A stretch of DNA of 64,000 nt from Haliclystus octoradiatus (lineage: Eukaryota; Cnidaria; Staurozoa; Stauromedusae; Haliclystidae): assembly GCA_916610825.1 (NCBI GenBank), contig OU744447.1, positions 18,507,563-18,571,562 of the forward strand, in the 5' to 3' direction. The notes under the pieces are model-generated. The model worked only from the letters and a program-made list of their open reading frames with translations. It was not told the DNA's origin and searched no databases. Positions 9,766 to 22,615 of the stretch are shown here, piece after piece (within the stretch, counting starts at the first letter, position 1; each line of letters opens with the position of its first letter). The position numbers and the translations under genes are program-made.

Positions 9766-12444
9766 TAGAAATTGTGATTTTAAAGCGTCCCGATCGCCGC
9801 CGCAGAGACTGCCAGCCAGTCTCTGAGGTCAGCAGGGAGGGTGCCAGCTACTATTTTTTCGTCATCATTATCAACACCGGGGAGCCGGTCAACACAAGGA
9901 GGGTGCGGACTGCGCAGCAGCACCGGGGACTCGCAACTCGCAGTTTACATGATAAACTCAGCTATATACTAATTGATTTACGTTATCTTACTAGACTAAT
10001 TAGTGCGCTGACAAGTCAGTTGTACTAAATTACAGACTTTCTTATGAATCAGCAAGCTTAAAACAGTGGGAATTATTTGTAAAAATTAAGAAAAAATGAA
10101 ATAGTTAATTTAGTTAGCAATTAGTAGGCTAGTAAAATTTACACAAACCAATAGTTACATTACTGGAACATGTACAAATTAAACATGTGATAGGGCTATA
10201 AATAATTCAGTTTGAGGATATTGGAATCCTTTATTCAATCTCAATCATGCCCAAACTAAAATTATAAAACTTGCTTATATTTAAGGACAGTAGACCGTTA
10301 AACTGTTGTTGTTAATTACTGTAATGTCCCACCGATTTTCAATCTGGGTTCTAATAAGTTGCCTGGGCCTACTCAGTTTATCGAAACGTAGGCTACTCCT
10401 ACAGATTGCTCCCTACAAAAACAAAACTATCCAGCCTTTCAGGATATCCGCAATGTCTTAGATGAGCGGCATGTGATCCAGGAGAATAATTATGATTATC
10501 TTCTACATATCAAGCATGGGTGGCTCATTACTGTAGGCTATATCTGTACAGCTCAAAGTCGAAATTCAGAATAGCCGTCTAGCAAACAAATATACGAAAG
10601 TTGATGAAATCTCACAAACAGTAAATATGAACTCAATGCGAAAATAAAGGTTACACTTACTTTTCAATTCAAATAGGTAGAGCAGTCAGTGTTACTCTTT
10701 CCAGCCATACGATCATTAAAATGTATCAACAGAATATGTAGCTGTGTCTATGTCTAGGTATGATATTTCAGCAGTAACACTAAAATGGAGAGCAGAGGAA
10801 AGAGAAGGACTACTCTCGAAGCGACACTATTTGCAGACTACACTGTTCGCAAATTGCAATGGCTGAATAACCGCACGTCGTTTTGATAAGTTTTGAACAT
10901 GGCTTCAATCCTGTCGTTTATCTAAAAATAGTAACAATACGTCACAATTGAATTCAGGTCCCATTGGATACCATCGTTTTTGACTCATGGTTACGTAAGT
11001 CTATGCTGTCATGGTGGAAACGTTTTCATTTCATTTTTGACTAAATCTATTGTTCTTTTGAAATAACGTTCAATACACTGCTTTGCGTGCTAACAAAGGT
11101 CGAACAAAAAACGATTGCGCAAGAAACACCATTTTATTGTTAAAAATACAATGGGCATGCTGTGTGATTATTCCAAATTTTTAGCCAAATTTTTTTCCAT
11201 TGCCCGCCATGATGGCCGACTCGCAGCTTAGCGAGATTACAATTGCATTATTAAATGAAATGTTTTCTAATACTCCTGGATTAGTTTACATCGTGATTAT
11301 CTCTTCATTGGTAGAACACATGATTGTTTTCTTCTTCTCGTCATTTGAAATGGTTAATGAAAGGTTTTAATCGTTCTGTAACATCACTATTTGAGGTGAA
11401 ACTTCGAAGATAATTGTTGTTGTGTTTTGACCATGAGAACTTTTAAACCGACAATTCATCATTTGTTTGGGGGCTTAGACAAGACAGTATTATATATTTA
11501 TTGTTTTTATTGTTTTCTGAAGTTATGTATTACATCAAACTGCTAAGCCAGTCGTCATCGTTTTATTTGGTTTATAAAAATGTTTTAATTCTGCTGCGAC
11601 ATCAGCTTAAGAAGAGACAATTTCGCACGTCATTTACAACTCACACCTGTATTATAAGTAGTGAAAATCACGTCTTCTATTGTATCTTGGTATGGTTCAA
11701 TCCCATCGGTCTGCCTTCTCAATTTTTTTTATTTGATTTATTATTTGGATATATTTTTCTTTATATTATTATATTATTTGGATATTGTTATAATTTATTT
11801 CATTTTATTTGATTGAAGTTGATTTTTTTTATTTGATCTGATTTTTATATCATTCGATTGGATTGATTTACTTTTTTGAATTTGATTTGATTTTATTTTT
11901 CTTTGCATGATGATTTGATTGATTTGATATTCTATTGAATTTGATTTCAATTGGTTTATTTTGATTATTATATTATTCACCATGAGTCCGAGCGTAGCGG
12001 AGCTATTTTTTAATCGGGTATGTATGCATGACAAATTGACAATTATTACAATTTATTTTTCGGAGAGGATAAATCTACGGCAGGAAGTTCTTTGTTCCTC
12101 TATTTTGAAAGTTCATCACAAAAACGGATTCTATTTTCAAGTTAAACTCCAGATAATAATACTAAGTTATAATATAATCATACCAAAACTGTTGTGATAT
12201 TTGTTTATATATATATTAATAATTAGAATCAATGTGTGTATCCATGTTCAAAACATTCTCTTCTCAAAAACTTCGAAAGAGATTGTATATAGTCAATTAA
12301 ATAATCAATTAATGATAATAGAATTAATTTGATCAAGGGTCAATTTCAATCAAGTGGGCATGCTCGGTAAACTTCCGTAGCTTTATCCAACCGTAGCTTT
12401 ATCCTTGTCCTTTATTTTTTGGTTTGTTCATTTACGTTACTTTT
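9766..12444. other. Gene-free AT-rich intergenic region
   Basis: I see no supportable gene. There is a short GC-richer patch at 9,780-9,920, and a degenerate TTTGATT-type low-complexity tract at about 11,730-11,960. The sequence AGCTTTATCCAACCGTAGCTTTATCC near 12,380 holds a short direct duplication. Confidence 0.5.
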
Positions 12445-12456
12445 TCATAGTATATA

Positions 12457-15400
12457 GTAGTAGTATAGACAGTCACATTATAGGAATGTGCCGTCCCTCT
12501 TACGCCTTACATATTTGCTACATAAAGAACGCCACAAAACACGGTCAGACATAGCTGACAAAGAAACTTTTAAATAACACAATTCACGATACAAAACATT
12601 ATGAAAAGATACTACTCTACCATAGCCCCGTCGAAGCATCTCCTTCGGTTGCCAATGAAGGATGTCATGCAGCGGTTGAGGGGCATACGTCTTTGATCTT
12701 TCAATGTGACCTAAAAAAGACATCTGACGTTGGTGAGCAATAGCAGAGGCAGAAGGGGAAAGTTTCCTAAGTTTAGCAGTAGACAGTAAGTTGGGCCAAT
12801 GTACTCCTAAAGCATGCCGAAGCATGGCGTCATAAGCTGAGTCAAGTCGGGTCAATAGTGAGGTTGATAGAACCCACGTTTCAGAAGCATATAATAGAAC
12901 AGGTTCTATCGTGTGTCTGAACAGTCTTAACTTAACGTCAGTGTTGACATCGGACGCCCAGAATTTATTCAGACCTCTAATGGCTGCCCAAGCCTGGCCT
13001 CTACGTTGTGTTAAATCATCTGAAGAAGATGGAAGTACAGAACCTAGGTACTTGAACGAATCTACACGTTCTATGTCACCATTAGATGTAGCAAGATGTG
13101 CCTGTTTTATGCCTAAAGCAATAAATTTCGTCTTAGTCGTGTTAATTGTCAAGCCTACCGTTTTACCAACCCGTTCAACTTCATCAAGAAGCTGTTGTGC
13201 TTCAGATATGCTATTTGTTAAGATAGCAATATCGTCAACGAATGAGAGGTCCGATACGCTGCGCTCTGGATGACGTGAAGACCTACGACGATCAAGGATA
13301 AAACCGGAAGAGTCAGGACATGAAATACGAAAAACATAATCGATAAATAGTGTAAATAAAAAAGGGGACAATGTGTCACCCTGTAGTACGCCACAAGCTG
13401 TCGGGAAATCATCAGTATCACCATAGTGAGTTCTAACAAAAGCCGAAGTAGAAGAATAAAAGGACATAATAGCATCGATAAGAACAATAGGTACATTATA
13501 GAAATCTAATATTTCTGGGATTCTGCATCTTAACACAGAGTCAAAGGCCTTTTTGAAGTCAATAAAAATTGCAACAATGTCTTTTTGATGAGTCCTACAG
13601 CCTTCTAACAATATCCTAGCTGATAGAATTTGGCCTAAGGTTGACCGGCTATTCCTGCCACCATTTTGATTGTATCTTAAATATGGGTCAATTACTGACG
13701 CCAGCCTTTTATGTAGAATCTTATTATTAGCTTTTCCTGCAGTACAACTTAAAGTGATACCCCTCTGTTGGTCTAGGTTTCTAGACGTGTTCTTGTTGAC
13801 GGTGATGACAGCAGATCTTCGCCATTGACCCGGTACTTGTTGCTCCCCTGACAAAACGGCATTTATGATGGTAAGTAGCTCATTTTGTACAAGAGGTTCT
13901 CGAAGTGCCAGGATGGGGATTCCATCTGGTCCAGGAGACGCAAGGGGTTTCATAGAAAATAGAATAGAGCATAATTCGTCATTAGTAACAGGAGAAGTAT
14001 TATAATTGGACATATCAGGAGGGGAGAAGTTAGGCGGTGGAGCTAATTTATTTAACGATAGTAGACAGGATGGGGGATTATATAAATCATAAAAATAATT
14101 ACGAATCATACTGTTTGCCTCGACAGAATCATACGCTTCAACTAATAAGGGCTTGTGGGATGGGTTCTTAAGACGCCTTATCTCTTTCCATGCTATACAA
14201 TGCTTATTACTATTACTAGCCGTTTTTACCGCTAAAATTATAGCGTTTAATTCACGCTCGATTAGGGCGTTATGAGCGGCAGCGAGATCTATTGTTTTTT
14301 GATCAACAATAGATTGTAAAAGACTGATATTGTGTATAGTAGGAGAACAATCACGTAATTGTTTTTTAGCAAGTTTCAATTCATATCTTACCTGTGTGAT
14401 CATTGCGTCACTGTCCCAAGAGACGCGTGACCATTGTCTTTTCTTCCGCGGCAAAACGGTCTCGGCTGCTTTGATGATGGCTGAGGAAAGAATGGAGAAA
14501 TCACCTCTTGTGGGTTGTCCAACAAGAGAATTCTCAAGACAGTCGTTAAACGCTTGTGAAAATTCTGCCAGACTTTCCCAACAAAGGGATGACCCCGCCT
14601 TTCCTTTGCAGTACCGGATGCGTTGTTTCATGCAAGAGAAAACAAGGCGATGATCAGATGGAATAGCAAATGGTGCTATAGTATCACAATCGTAAAATAA
14701 ACGTGGACAATCAGTGAGAATATAATCAAGACGTTCTTTCCGGCCTTTCGGACCAGAGAAAGTAGCACGTCTTGACAGAGGTTTACGATACAAAGAATTT
14801 AACGGAGTAAGGTCATAGATATTAATAAGATCAATTAAATAAGGGGAATTATCATTTAAATTACGTCCTACAGGGTTTAATGACAAGGGGAAACACGCAT
14901 TAAAATCACCACACAACATAATAGCATTACGGGATGGTATTTTAACTAAGATTGAAGATAACTGAGCATAGAAAAGGGAGGCCTCGATCTGTCTGACAGC
15001 AGTGGGAGAGTAAACAGAGAAAACATGTACGATACGATCAAATAATTTAACAGACAATTCTAAAATACGGGATGAATGAGACTTTACACGAACATAACGA
15101 ACATCAACACACGGATTACACATAAAACCTACACCACCAACACCATAACATTCAGCAGACGATGTAATAAATGTACATTTATTATCTAAATCAACATAAC
15201 GAATAGGTTCATCGTGGATAATACGATGTTCCTGAACAGCAACAAACAAAAAATTTAACTTACGTGTGAGTGTAGCTAACTCTTTTTGTCGCCACGGACA
15301 CTTCAGGGTTCTGGAGTTGAACGTAGCAATACGATTAGGCGTAGAGGGTCTTTTCGCTGAAGGAGATAATGTGCTATCTCCATTTGGAACTCGATTGCGA

Positions 15401-15701
15401 GATCGCAGTTCTGATCCAATAAAACTTGAAGCTTTCGGTTTGTGACGATTTCTGTTTCTATTACGATGTTCGGAGTTACGCTTTCTTCTTGCAGCAAGTG
15501 CTTTCTGAGAACGGAAACCTCGTCGACAAAGCCTTGACTTAAGTTTTAATTGGGGAGGTGGAATGATGGTAATTTTCTGGCTACCGCAGCAACTAATAAA
15601 AGTGCGCGTAAAGGCCAATAAAACTTCAAACAGAAACCGCGCGCCGAAACACGTCCGTTCTTGATGAAAGCCTCACCTCATTGTTCTCACCTCACCTCAC
15701 C
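12457..15701 (-). mobile_element. RTE-type LINE, near full length, 12-bp target duplication
   Basis: A non-LTR retrotransposon on the minus strand, flanked by exact 12-bp direct repeats TCATAGTATATA (12445-12456 and 15702-15713). It has one long frame coding an AP-type endonuclease and reverse transcriptase. The 3' untranslated part is only about 20 bases and ends in a short CTACTAC tail, as in RTE elements. The 5' leader has a TGAGG/GTGAG simple repeat. The intact frame and exact target duplication indicate a recent insertion. Confidence 0.85.
12478..15618 (-). CDS. LINE endonuclease-reverse transcriptase
   Basis: About 1,046 residues. It begins with a very basic stretch (RKRNSEHRNRNRNRHKPK), probably nucleic-acid binding or nuclear-targeting. 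An AP endonuclease-like domain spans about 90-335 (IATFNSRTLK; VAVQEHRI; LCGDFNACF; LDYILTDCP; SDHRLVFSCM). The reverse transcriptase spans about 560-830, with GPDGIP, FIDFKKAFDSV, GVLQGDTLSPFLF and the catalytic FVDDIAIL. A C-terminal region follows. The endonuclease and RT motifs and size fit RTE-like LINEs. Oddity: the frame opens after an in-frame TGA and has no ATG before the endonuclease. The codon at 15616-15618 is TTG, and the first internal Met is near residue 178. Either translation starts at a non-AUG codon or the true 5' end was lost on insertion. Confidence 0.85.
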   Translation of the reverse strand: MAFTRTFISCCGSQKITIIPPPQLKLKSRLCRRGFRSQKALAARRKRNSEHRNRNRNRHKPKASSFIGSELRSRNRVPNGDSTLSPSAKRPSTPNRIATFNSRTLKCPWRQKELATLTRKLNFLFVAVQEHRIIHDEPIRYVDLDNKCTFITSSAECYGVGGVGFMCNPCVDVRYVRVKSHSSRILELSVKLFDRIVHVFSVYSPTAVRQIEASLFYAQLSSILVKIPSRNAIMLCGDFNACFPLSLNPVGRNLNDNSPYLIDLINIYDLTPLNSLYRKPLSRRATFSGPKGRKERLDYILTDCPRLFYDCDTIAPFAIPSDHRLVFSCMKQRIRYCKGKAGSSLCWESLAEFSQAFNDCLENSLVGQPTRGDFSILSSAIIKAAETVLPRKKRQWSRVSWDSDAMITQVRYELKLAKKQLRDCSPTIHNISLLQSIVDQKTIDLAAAHNALIERELNAIILAVKTASNSNKHCIAWKEIRRLKNPSHKPLLVEAYDSVEANSMIRNYFYDLYNPPSCLLSLNKLAPPPNFSPPDMSNYNTSPVTNDELCSILFSMKPLASPGPDGIPILALREPLVQNELLTIINAVLSGEQQVPGQWRRSAVITVNKNTSRNLDQQRGITLSCTAGKANNKILHKRLASVIDPYLRYNQNGGRNSRSTLGQILSARILLEGCRTHQKDIVAIFIDFKKAFDSVLRCRIPEILDFYNVPIVLIDAIMSFYSSTSAFVRTHYGDTDDFPTACGVLQGDTLSPFLFTLFIDYVFRISCPDSSGFILDRRRSSRHPERSVSDLSFVDDIAILTNSISEAQQLLDEVERVGKTVGLTINTTKTKFIALGIKQAHLATSNGDIERVDSFKYLGSVLPSSSDDLTQRRGQAWAAIRGLNKFWASDVNTDVKLRLFRHTIEPVLLYASETWVLSTSLLTRLDSAYDAMLRHALGVHWPNLLSTAKLRKLSPSASAIAHQRQMSFLGHIERSKTYAPQPLHDILHWQPKEMLRRGYGRVVSFHNVLYRELCYLKVSLSAMSDRVLWRSLCSKYVRRKRDGTFL

Positions 15702-15713
15702 TCATAGTATATA

Positions 15714-16926
15714 CATCAGCCTGAAAAGGCAGAAGTCTATTATTCTCCTGCTCCGATAACTCTTATGAGGCGTGATCCGGTCCTGAAATCTTCTCCACCC
15801 TCCTATCTCCGTGTCAAGATTCTTCTGCAAAATATCACGTTACTATCACGTTATTTTGCCAACATTCATCGGATTTTGTAGAAAATATGAACCATCTTCT
15901 GATTGGTCAACAATGACGTAGCTTGACTCAGAATTGGCGGGCTCGATTGACTAGTTTCCAAGCCTCAAAATACCATCCGCTGTTGACGAGAATGAATTCA
16001 ACAAAATCGGATGAATGTTGGCGAAAAAGAAGTCTATTGGCCACCCTCAAGATGTTGGCGAAAAAACGCAAAAATTCGTCGGATTAAATCCTATGAATGT
16101 TGCCGAAATAAAAAAGTAATTTGGCCGAGGTTTAACGGGCTGTGTCCAAACATAGTCAAAACGTCTTGTAAATTTTGGGAAAGGCTTCTGACGATACCAT
16201 GGGTACTACTAACTAAGTCCTAAAATAAACGAAATGGTTAGCTGGTTAGAGGTCCGGTCGTCGGACACTTTATTATTTTTGGTAAAGGTCCGGTCGTTGA
16301 TATGCGCATGCGCTGAATATATTTCAATGCCAAAGTTGCCTTCCCAAGATCTCACTTTTGCTGTTATGATCTTCGTGATCGGGTTGTGTAACATTTCATT
16401 ATGTTGGATTTAATTGAGAGTTGGCAATTTGGTTATTTTAATTTCAACCTAATTTAATTATATGTGAAAATATATCCAAAGGCATCTCGATCGTAAATAA
16501 ATGTTGATGGCTGTAGCTGTAACCAACACATTGGCCGTTCTGATGTCGAAAACGAGCATCCACTAACTAAATAAAAAGAACATATTTAAATCTGTATATG
16601 AAACTAAACAGATATGATAACTTTCATCTAGATTCAGTAATTGTATTTACGAATGTCATTTCATTTTTCACTTTGCAACTCTTGTATCTTGAGACGGACA
16701 TTTTGAAATATGAAGAATCATAATGCGATATGAACAAACAATTTAACAAATCAATTTCATATGTCAGTCATCTTATTTTCATTAGAGAAACATTTCAAAG
16801 GTTAAAATAAAATTTATATCATTCAGACACTGCAAAACTCTTTTACATGCCTTGTTACTTCAAAGATCGACCATTCCAACATTCTTCTATCTGGTTTAAA
16901 CAATTAGATACTTTGAAAACCTGGAG
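15714..16926. other. Intergenic region with inverted-repeat MITE remnants
   Basis: No gene is seen. A 22-bp inverted repeat, GCCAACATTCATCGGATTTT and its complement, lies at 15858-15879 and 16001-16022, giving a 165-bp hairpin-like element. Related pieces follow at about 16,050-16,115 (GATGTTGGCGAAAAAACG; ATGAATGTTGCCGAA). A GGTCCGGTCGT repeat occurs at about 16,250 and 16,285. Confidence 0.5.
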
Positions 16927-17799
16927 GATTTGACAAACAGATAGAAGTTGTGACCACCTGCGCGCGCATGTGCCGTAACATATCCAAAGCGGTCAATTTG
17001 CTCTAATTGTGCGGCCAAAGCCTAACACGTAAGTTATCTTTACAAAATGGCGATCAGAAGCAGACGTAAAACGAAGGAAACCTATGACTTATATTTAGAT
17101 TACACTTTATATTTCTTAATGAAAATTGAATACTTGATTGCACTTCACAAAAAAAAAATTACGATTAAATGGATTCAGAAAAACTTTTATTATCAAGTCA
17201 AATAGTCGACGGCATAAATCTTGATTCCTGAATGTCATGGCCTATTATTTGATGATGGTTCTAGACACACTGTAGTCGAGAATCTATATCGCTAAATAGG
17301 TAAGCACATAATAAACTATGACTTATCTAAGTTTGAAACTGTTGACGGTATTTGATAATGCTTCAACAAACAGCAGCTCGATATTTATTCTGCAAAAACA
17401 CGACAGTCGAGTTCACAAATTCTAGAAACCTTCTATACGTTGGCAATAAAAACTGTCTGGTTCTTTTAAAAGCGCGCACTAATTTATTTAAAACTGGTTG
17501 CACATTTAATATAAATAATAAAATACCATGATTCTAAGTTTGACTATAATTGCTTGACTCTTTTATACCAAAGTTATTTACTTCGCAAATATGAAGTATA
17601 CTATACTCTTTCCGCTTTGTTGACAAACTCTCAAAGCCATTTTTACCTTTTGAATTATAAGGTTCTCAAATCAAAGCAAGGTAATGCCGATGACTGCATA
17701 TCACTCAACATGTATCACATGCATAGACATGTATCGACGTAAATTGATAAAATTTCATGAAAAAGTATCAAGTTTAATATGTTTAGATATATAACCATC

Positions 17800-19260
17800 C
17801 AAGTTGCCAAAGGTTTTTTGGGGGGAGGGGGTGTCAAAATGTAGGTCTTTCACTTACTTCAACTTGTAGGTCTCTCCAAATAAATTGAGACATGCAGATG
17901 ACTAGATATCACTAGGTAGTACTCTTAGACATGTATCAAAATCAATTCAAAATATTTCTTGAAAATCGACCGAGTTTATATTTAGATACAGCCACTTAAG
18001 TTGACAGAGGGGGCATTTGGGTTTATTCAATAAGCTAGGTTTACACTTTCTCCCACTTCTAGGTAGGTTTCTCAACATAAACCAAGGGATGCCGATGATA
18101 AGATATCATTAGAGATTACTCCTAGACATGTATTGAAGTAAATTCAAAATAATTCTCGAAAATTGATCGAGTTTATATTTAAATATAGCCACTTAAGTTG
18201 ACAAGGGGGGCATTTGGGTTTTTCAAAAAGCTGGGTTCACACTTTCTCCAGCTTCTAGGTCCGTCAAATTAAAACAAGGGGTGCCAATGATTATATATCA
18301 TCACAGATTACTCCTTGACACGTATCGAAGTAAATTCAAAACATTTCTTGACAAAATATCTAGTTTATACTTAGATAGAGCCATTTAAGTTGACAAGGGG
18401 TGCATTTTGGGTTTTTCAAAAAGCTGGGTGTTACACTATTTCCAACTTCTAGGTCTCTGAAAGTAAATTGAGACAGGCAGATGACTAGATATCACTAGAT
18501 GGGACTCTTAGACATGTAACGAAGTAAATTCAGAACATTTCTTCAAAAAACATCTAGTTTATATTTTGATGAAGTTGACAAAGGGGGCATGTGGGGTTTT
18601 TCAAAAGCCGCATTTTCACTTTCTCCAGCTTCTAGGTCCGTCAAATTAAAACAAGGGGTGCCAATGATTATATATCATCACAGATTACTCCTTGACACGT
18701 ATCGAAGTAAATTCAAATCATTTCTTGCCAAAATATCTAGTTTACATTTAGATAGAGCCATTTAAGTTGACAAGGGGTGCATTTTGGGTTTTTCAAAAAA
18801 ACTGGGTTCACACTTTCTCCAGCTTCTAGGTCCGTCAAATTAAAACAAGGGGTGCCAATGATTAGATATCATCACAGATTACTCCTTGACACGTATCGAA
18901 GTAAATTCAAAACATTTCTTGACAAAATATCTAGTTTATATTTAGATAGAGCCATTTAAGTTGACAAGGGGTGCATTTTGGGTTTTTCAAGAAGCTGGGT
19001 TTTACACTTTTTCCAACTTCTAGGTCTCTGAAAGTAAATTGAGACAGGCAGATGACTAGATATCACTAGATGGGACTCTTAGACATGTAACGAAGTAAAT
19101 TCAGAACATTTCTTCAAAAAACATCTAGTTTATATTTTGATGAAGTTGACAAGGGGGGCATGTGGGGTTTTTCAAAAGCCGCATTTTCACTTTCTCCAAC
19201 TTCTAGGTCCCTTTAATTAAAACGAGGGATGCCGATGACTAGATATCACCAGATATTACT
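17800..19260. repeat. Subterminal tandem repeat, about 190-bp unit, about 8 copies
   Basis: Units carry the phrases TTCTAGGTCC, ATTACTCCTTGACACGTATC, CATTTAAGTTGACAAGGGG and TTTTTCAAAAAGCTGGG in the same order. The AGTTGACA phrase recurs near 17,998, 18,192, 18,388, 18,571, 18,765, 18,959 and 19,143. Inverted units occur at about 20,275-20,760. The repeats lie inside the arms of the palindromic element. Confidence 0.8.
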
Positions 19261-21600
19261 TGTAAACAACACCCAGCGTCTGTGGAGTCTAAGTTGTGTT
19301 ACAGTTTGTATATTTGTTCAACTATTAGAACATTGAGGAACAAATGAAATTGTTAGAACATTGAAACAACATAACACTAAACACATGAATATCTTTGCTA
19401 TTAAAATGAACTATTTCAAATTAATAATTCCGTCGTCGTAGAACACCCAAACACCTGACAAACAACTGTCACAAATTGAGGTGATGTGTACGTAAAACAG
19501 CGGGTGCACAGTCCAACTGCATCCTGCTGAGGCTGCCACATTTTGAGAGATAAAGTAAATCCAACAACTAAATTCCCTTGTATTTCATGTATTTCTTAAT
19601 AAATTATATTTATTTCAAGCATAGAAAATGATTGAAAATAGGGCAGATTCAACATTAAATATCTCCGCTTATCAGTTTCAAACTAAGAAATCATTGTCAC
19701 CATTCTTCATCATTTAGCTTCAGCTACTTGAATCTGTGTTAAAACTTTGTTGTGTCATGTGTTCTTCAAACTAGGTTACCTATATAGGCAAAATATCTAA
19801 ATTATCTAATTGCTCAGCATTCTAAAAATAGTGTTACGTTATGATTGAATTATTAGTGCTCTCAAAACAATCCCAAACAACAAAAAACAAGTTCAACATT
19901 TGTAATTAAACAATTGTGTAATAATATAAAAAGAGGCCGATAAATTAGGAATTCCATTAATTAATTAACTAAATAAAAAGCACAAATTTCATGAAAAAAT
20001 ATTAATTTAGGATATAAAATATATAGGGTAGCCTCAAATTGATGTAGGCCTATCTAAATATACACTAATAATAACATAAAAGTGATTGTGTAGTCATTGC
20101 TGTTTTAATATTGTTTGGTGCCATATAAGCAGAGCTGTTTAATAATAAATAAATGCAAAAATGAGACATTCATATTTGCTACTAATAGTTTCGCCTTGAG
20201 CGATCATCATGCAATTTAATCTATAGATAAGATATGAATGTCTGATTTTTGTGTTTATTTATTATTAGATATGAACTAGATATTTTTTCAAGTAATGTTT
20301 TGAATACTTGTCTAAGAGAAATTTCTATTGATATCTAGTCATCGGCATCCCTTATTTTAATATGAGGGACCTAGAAATTGGAAAAGTGTAAATCCGGCTT
20401 TTTGAAAAGACACAAATGCCCCCTTTGATAACTTAAATGGCTCAATCTGAATATAAACTTGATATTTTGTCAATAAATGTTTTGAACCTACTTCAATATT
20501 TGTCAAAGAGTAATCTCTAATGATACTTAATCATCAGCACCCCTTGTTTCACTTTGAGGGACCTAGAAGTTGGAGAAGGTGTAAGCCCAGCTTTTTGAAA
20601 AACCCCAAATGTCCCCTTTGTCAACTTAAGCGGCTATATCTAAATATAAACTGGATCCTTTTTAGAGAAATATTTTGAATTTACTTCGATACATGTCTAA
20701 GAGTAGTATCTAGCGATATCTAGTCATCTGCATGTCTCAATTTATTTGGATAGACGGTTATATATCTAAACATAATAAACTTGATACTTTTTCATGAAAT
20801 TTTATCAATTTACGTCGATACATGTCTATGCATGTGATACATGTTGAGTGATATGTAGTCATCGGCATATCTTGCTTTGATTTGAGAGAGCCTAATAATT
20901 CAAAAAGAAAAAGATGGCTTTGAGACTTTGTCAACAAAACGGAATGAGTTACATGAGTATAGTATAATTCGTATTTTGCAAACTAAATAACTTATCAAAG
21001 AGTCAAGCAATTATAGTCAAACTTAGAATCATAGTAGTTTATGAATTATTTTAAATGTGCAACCAGTTTGAGATAGATTAGTGCGCGCTTTTAGAAGAAC
21101 CAGACAGTTTTTATTGCCAACGTAGGCCTATCGAAGGTTTTCTAGACTTTGTTGAACTCGACTGTCGTGTTTTTGCAAAATCAACATCGAGCTGCTCTTT
21201 GTTGAAGCATTATCAAATACTGCCAACAGTTTCAAACTTAGATAAGTCATAATTTATTATGTGCTTACCTTTTTAGCGATGTAGATTCTCGACTACAGTG
21301 TGTCTAGAACCATAGAATAATCAAATAATAGTCCTTGACATTCAGAAATTAAGATTTATGCCGTCGACTATTTGACGAAATTGACTTGATAATAAAAGTT
21401 TTTCTGAATCCATTTAATCGTAATTTTTTTTTTGTGAAGTGCAATCAAGTATTCAATTTTCATTAAGAAATATTAAGTGTAATCTAAATATAAGTCATAG
21501 GTTTCCTTCGTTTTACGTCTGCTTCTGATCGCCATTTTGTAAAGATAACTTACGTGTTAGGCTTTGGCCGCAGAATTAGAGCAAATTGACCGCTTTGGAT

Positions 21601-22110
21601 CAGGGCCATCTATTTACAAGAGTTGAGACACGCTTTCATGTGCCGCTATCGTCTCCAATTGGACAGATGCCAGTCACGTGATTTTTGGACGCCATCTTTG
21701 TTCTTTCAGAAACAGGTTGTCGATCATTTCAAGTAGTGGAGGAGCAGACAGCAAAAAGAGAAGGAGTAACTGCAAATCGTGATACTATGTACAAACTTAT
21801 ATCATTCGAAAGCTTTTAATGCCCTGAGTAAAATAAAAACGAGACCCCACCGTGAAAATTCCAGGAAGCCCTTCAAATGTAGCAATAAAGTTTCACCTAA
21901 TTTGCATAATCGACTATACATGTGGTGAAAACTATAAGATTGGTAAAATATAGATTATGATGATATTAACAATGTTTTAGAGTATAATATAAATTGTTAA
22001 ATGATTCTATGCATTAATAAAGATAAATTTAATCCGTAATGTGTAGTTTTGTAGAGGGATGAAAACTTGCGCATGCGCATTGGAAATATTGTTTGACTTG
22101 TAAAATTTGT
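21601..22110 (+). repeat. Left terminal inverted repeat of the nested transposon
   Basis: The outer 30 bp and the inner 340 bp or so match the inverted sequence at 27,745-28,238. About 130 bp between them (21,632-21,768) does not match. The inner part includes GTGATACTATGTACAAACTT and ATAATCGACTATACATGTGG. Confidence 0.85.
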
Positions 22111-22615
22111 TTAAAATGATTTCAATAGCTCGTAAGTGACCAGAAACATCGTCAAACACATCGCACATATATATTATAAGTGAATAACAGTCATAATAGA
22201 CAGACAAATCAAATTTGAGGCATTAATTGGGATAGATATTGCCAAATTTGCGTATGCGTACATACATTTTAATATAAGTAAATAGCACTAAAATTTGGAA
22301 TATTTGAGATTTTCATACCATTACATCTAATTATAATTCCGAATAAATTGATACTTAATATTAAAAAATAATTGGCAGTTTCTTGTTACTGCATATCTAA
22401 TTAAGTCAAATATTTAATAAAAAAGGTTATAGCTGTGAACCTGTTTGAGGCAGTTGGTAACTAATAACTAACCAAAGGTTATCGTTAATAGACTAGGGTA
22501 TATATTTTGCATCTTCAGATACATCCGATATTATATTTTACCTGATTTCATAGAAATGTACTATAAAGGCAAATACCCTGATATTATGTACAGTAGTTTA
22601 AAATGCAATCGACAT

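Noticed and set aside
17800-19260. CRISPR-like array
   Set aside because: The repeated units are about 190 bp, directly adjoining and diverged, and the locus is animal DNA, so it is a transposon subrepeat array.
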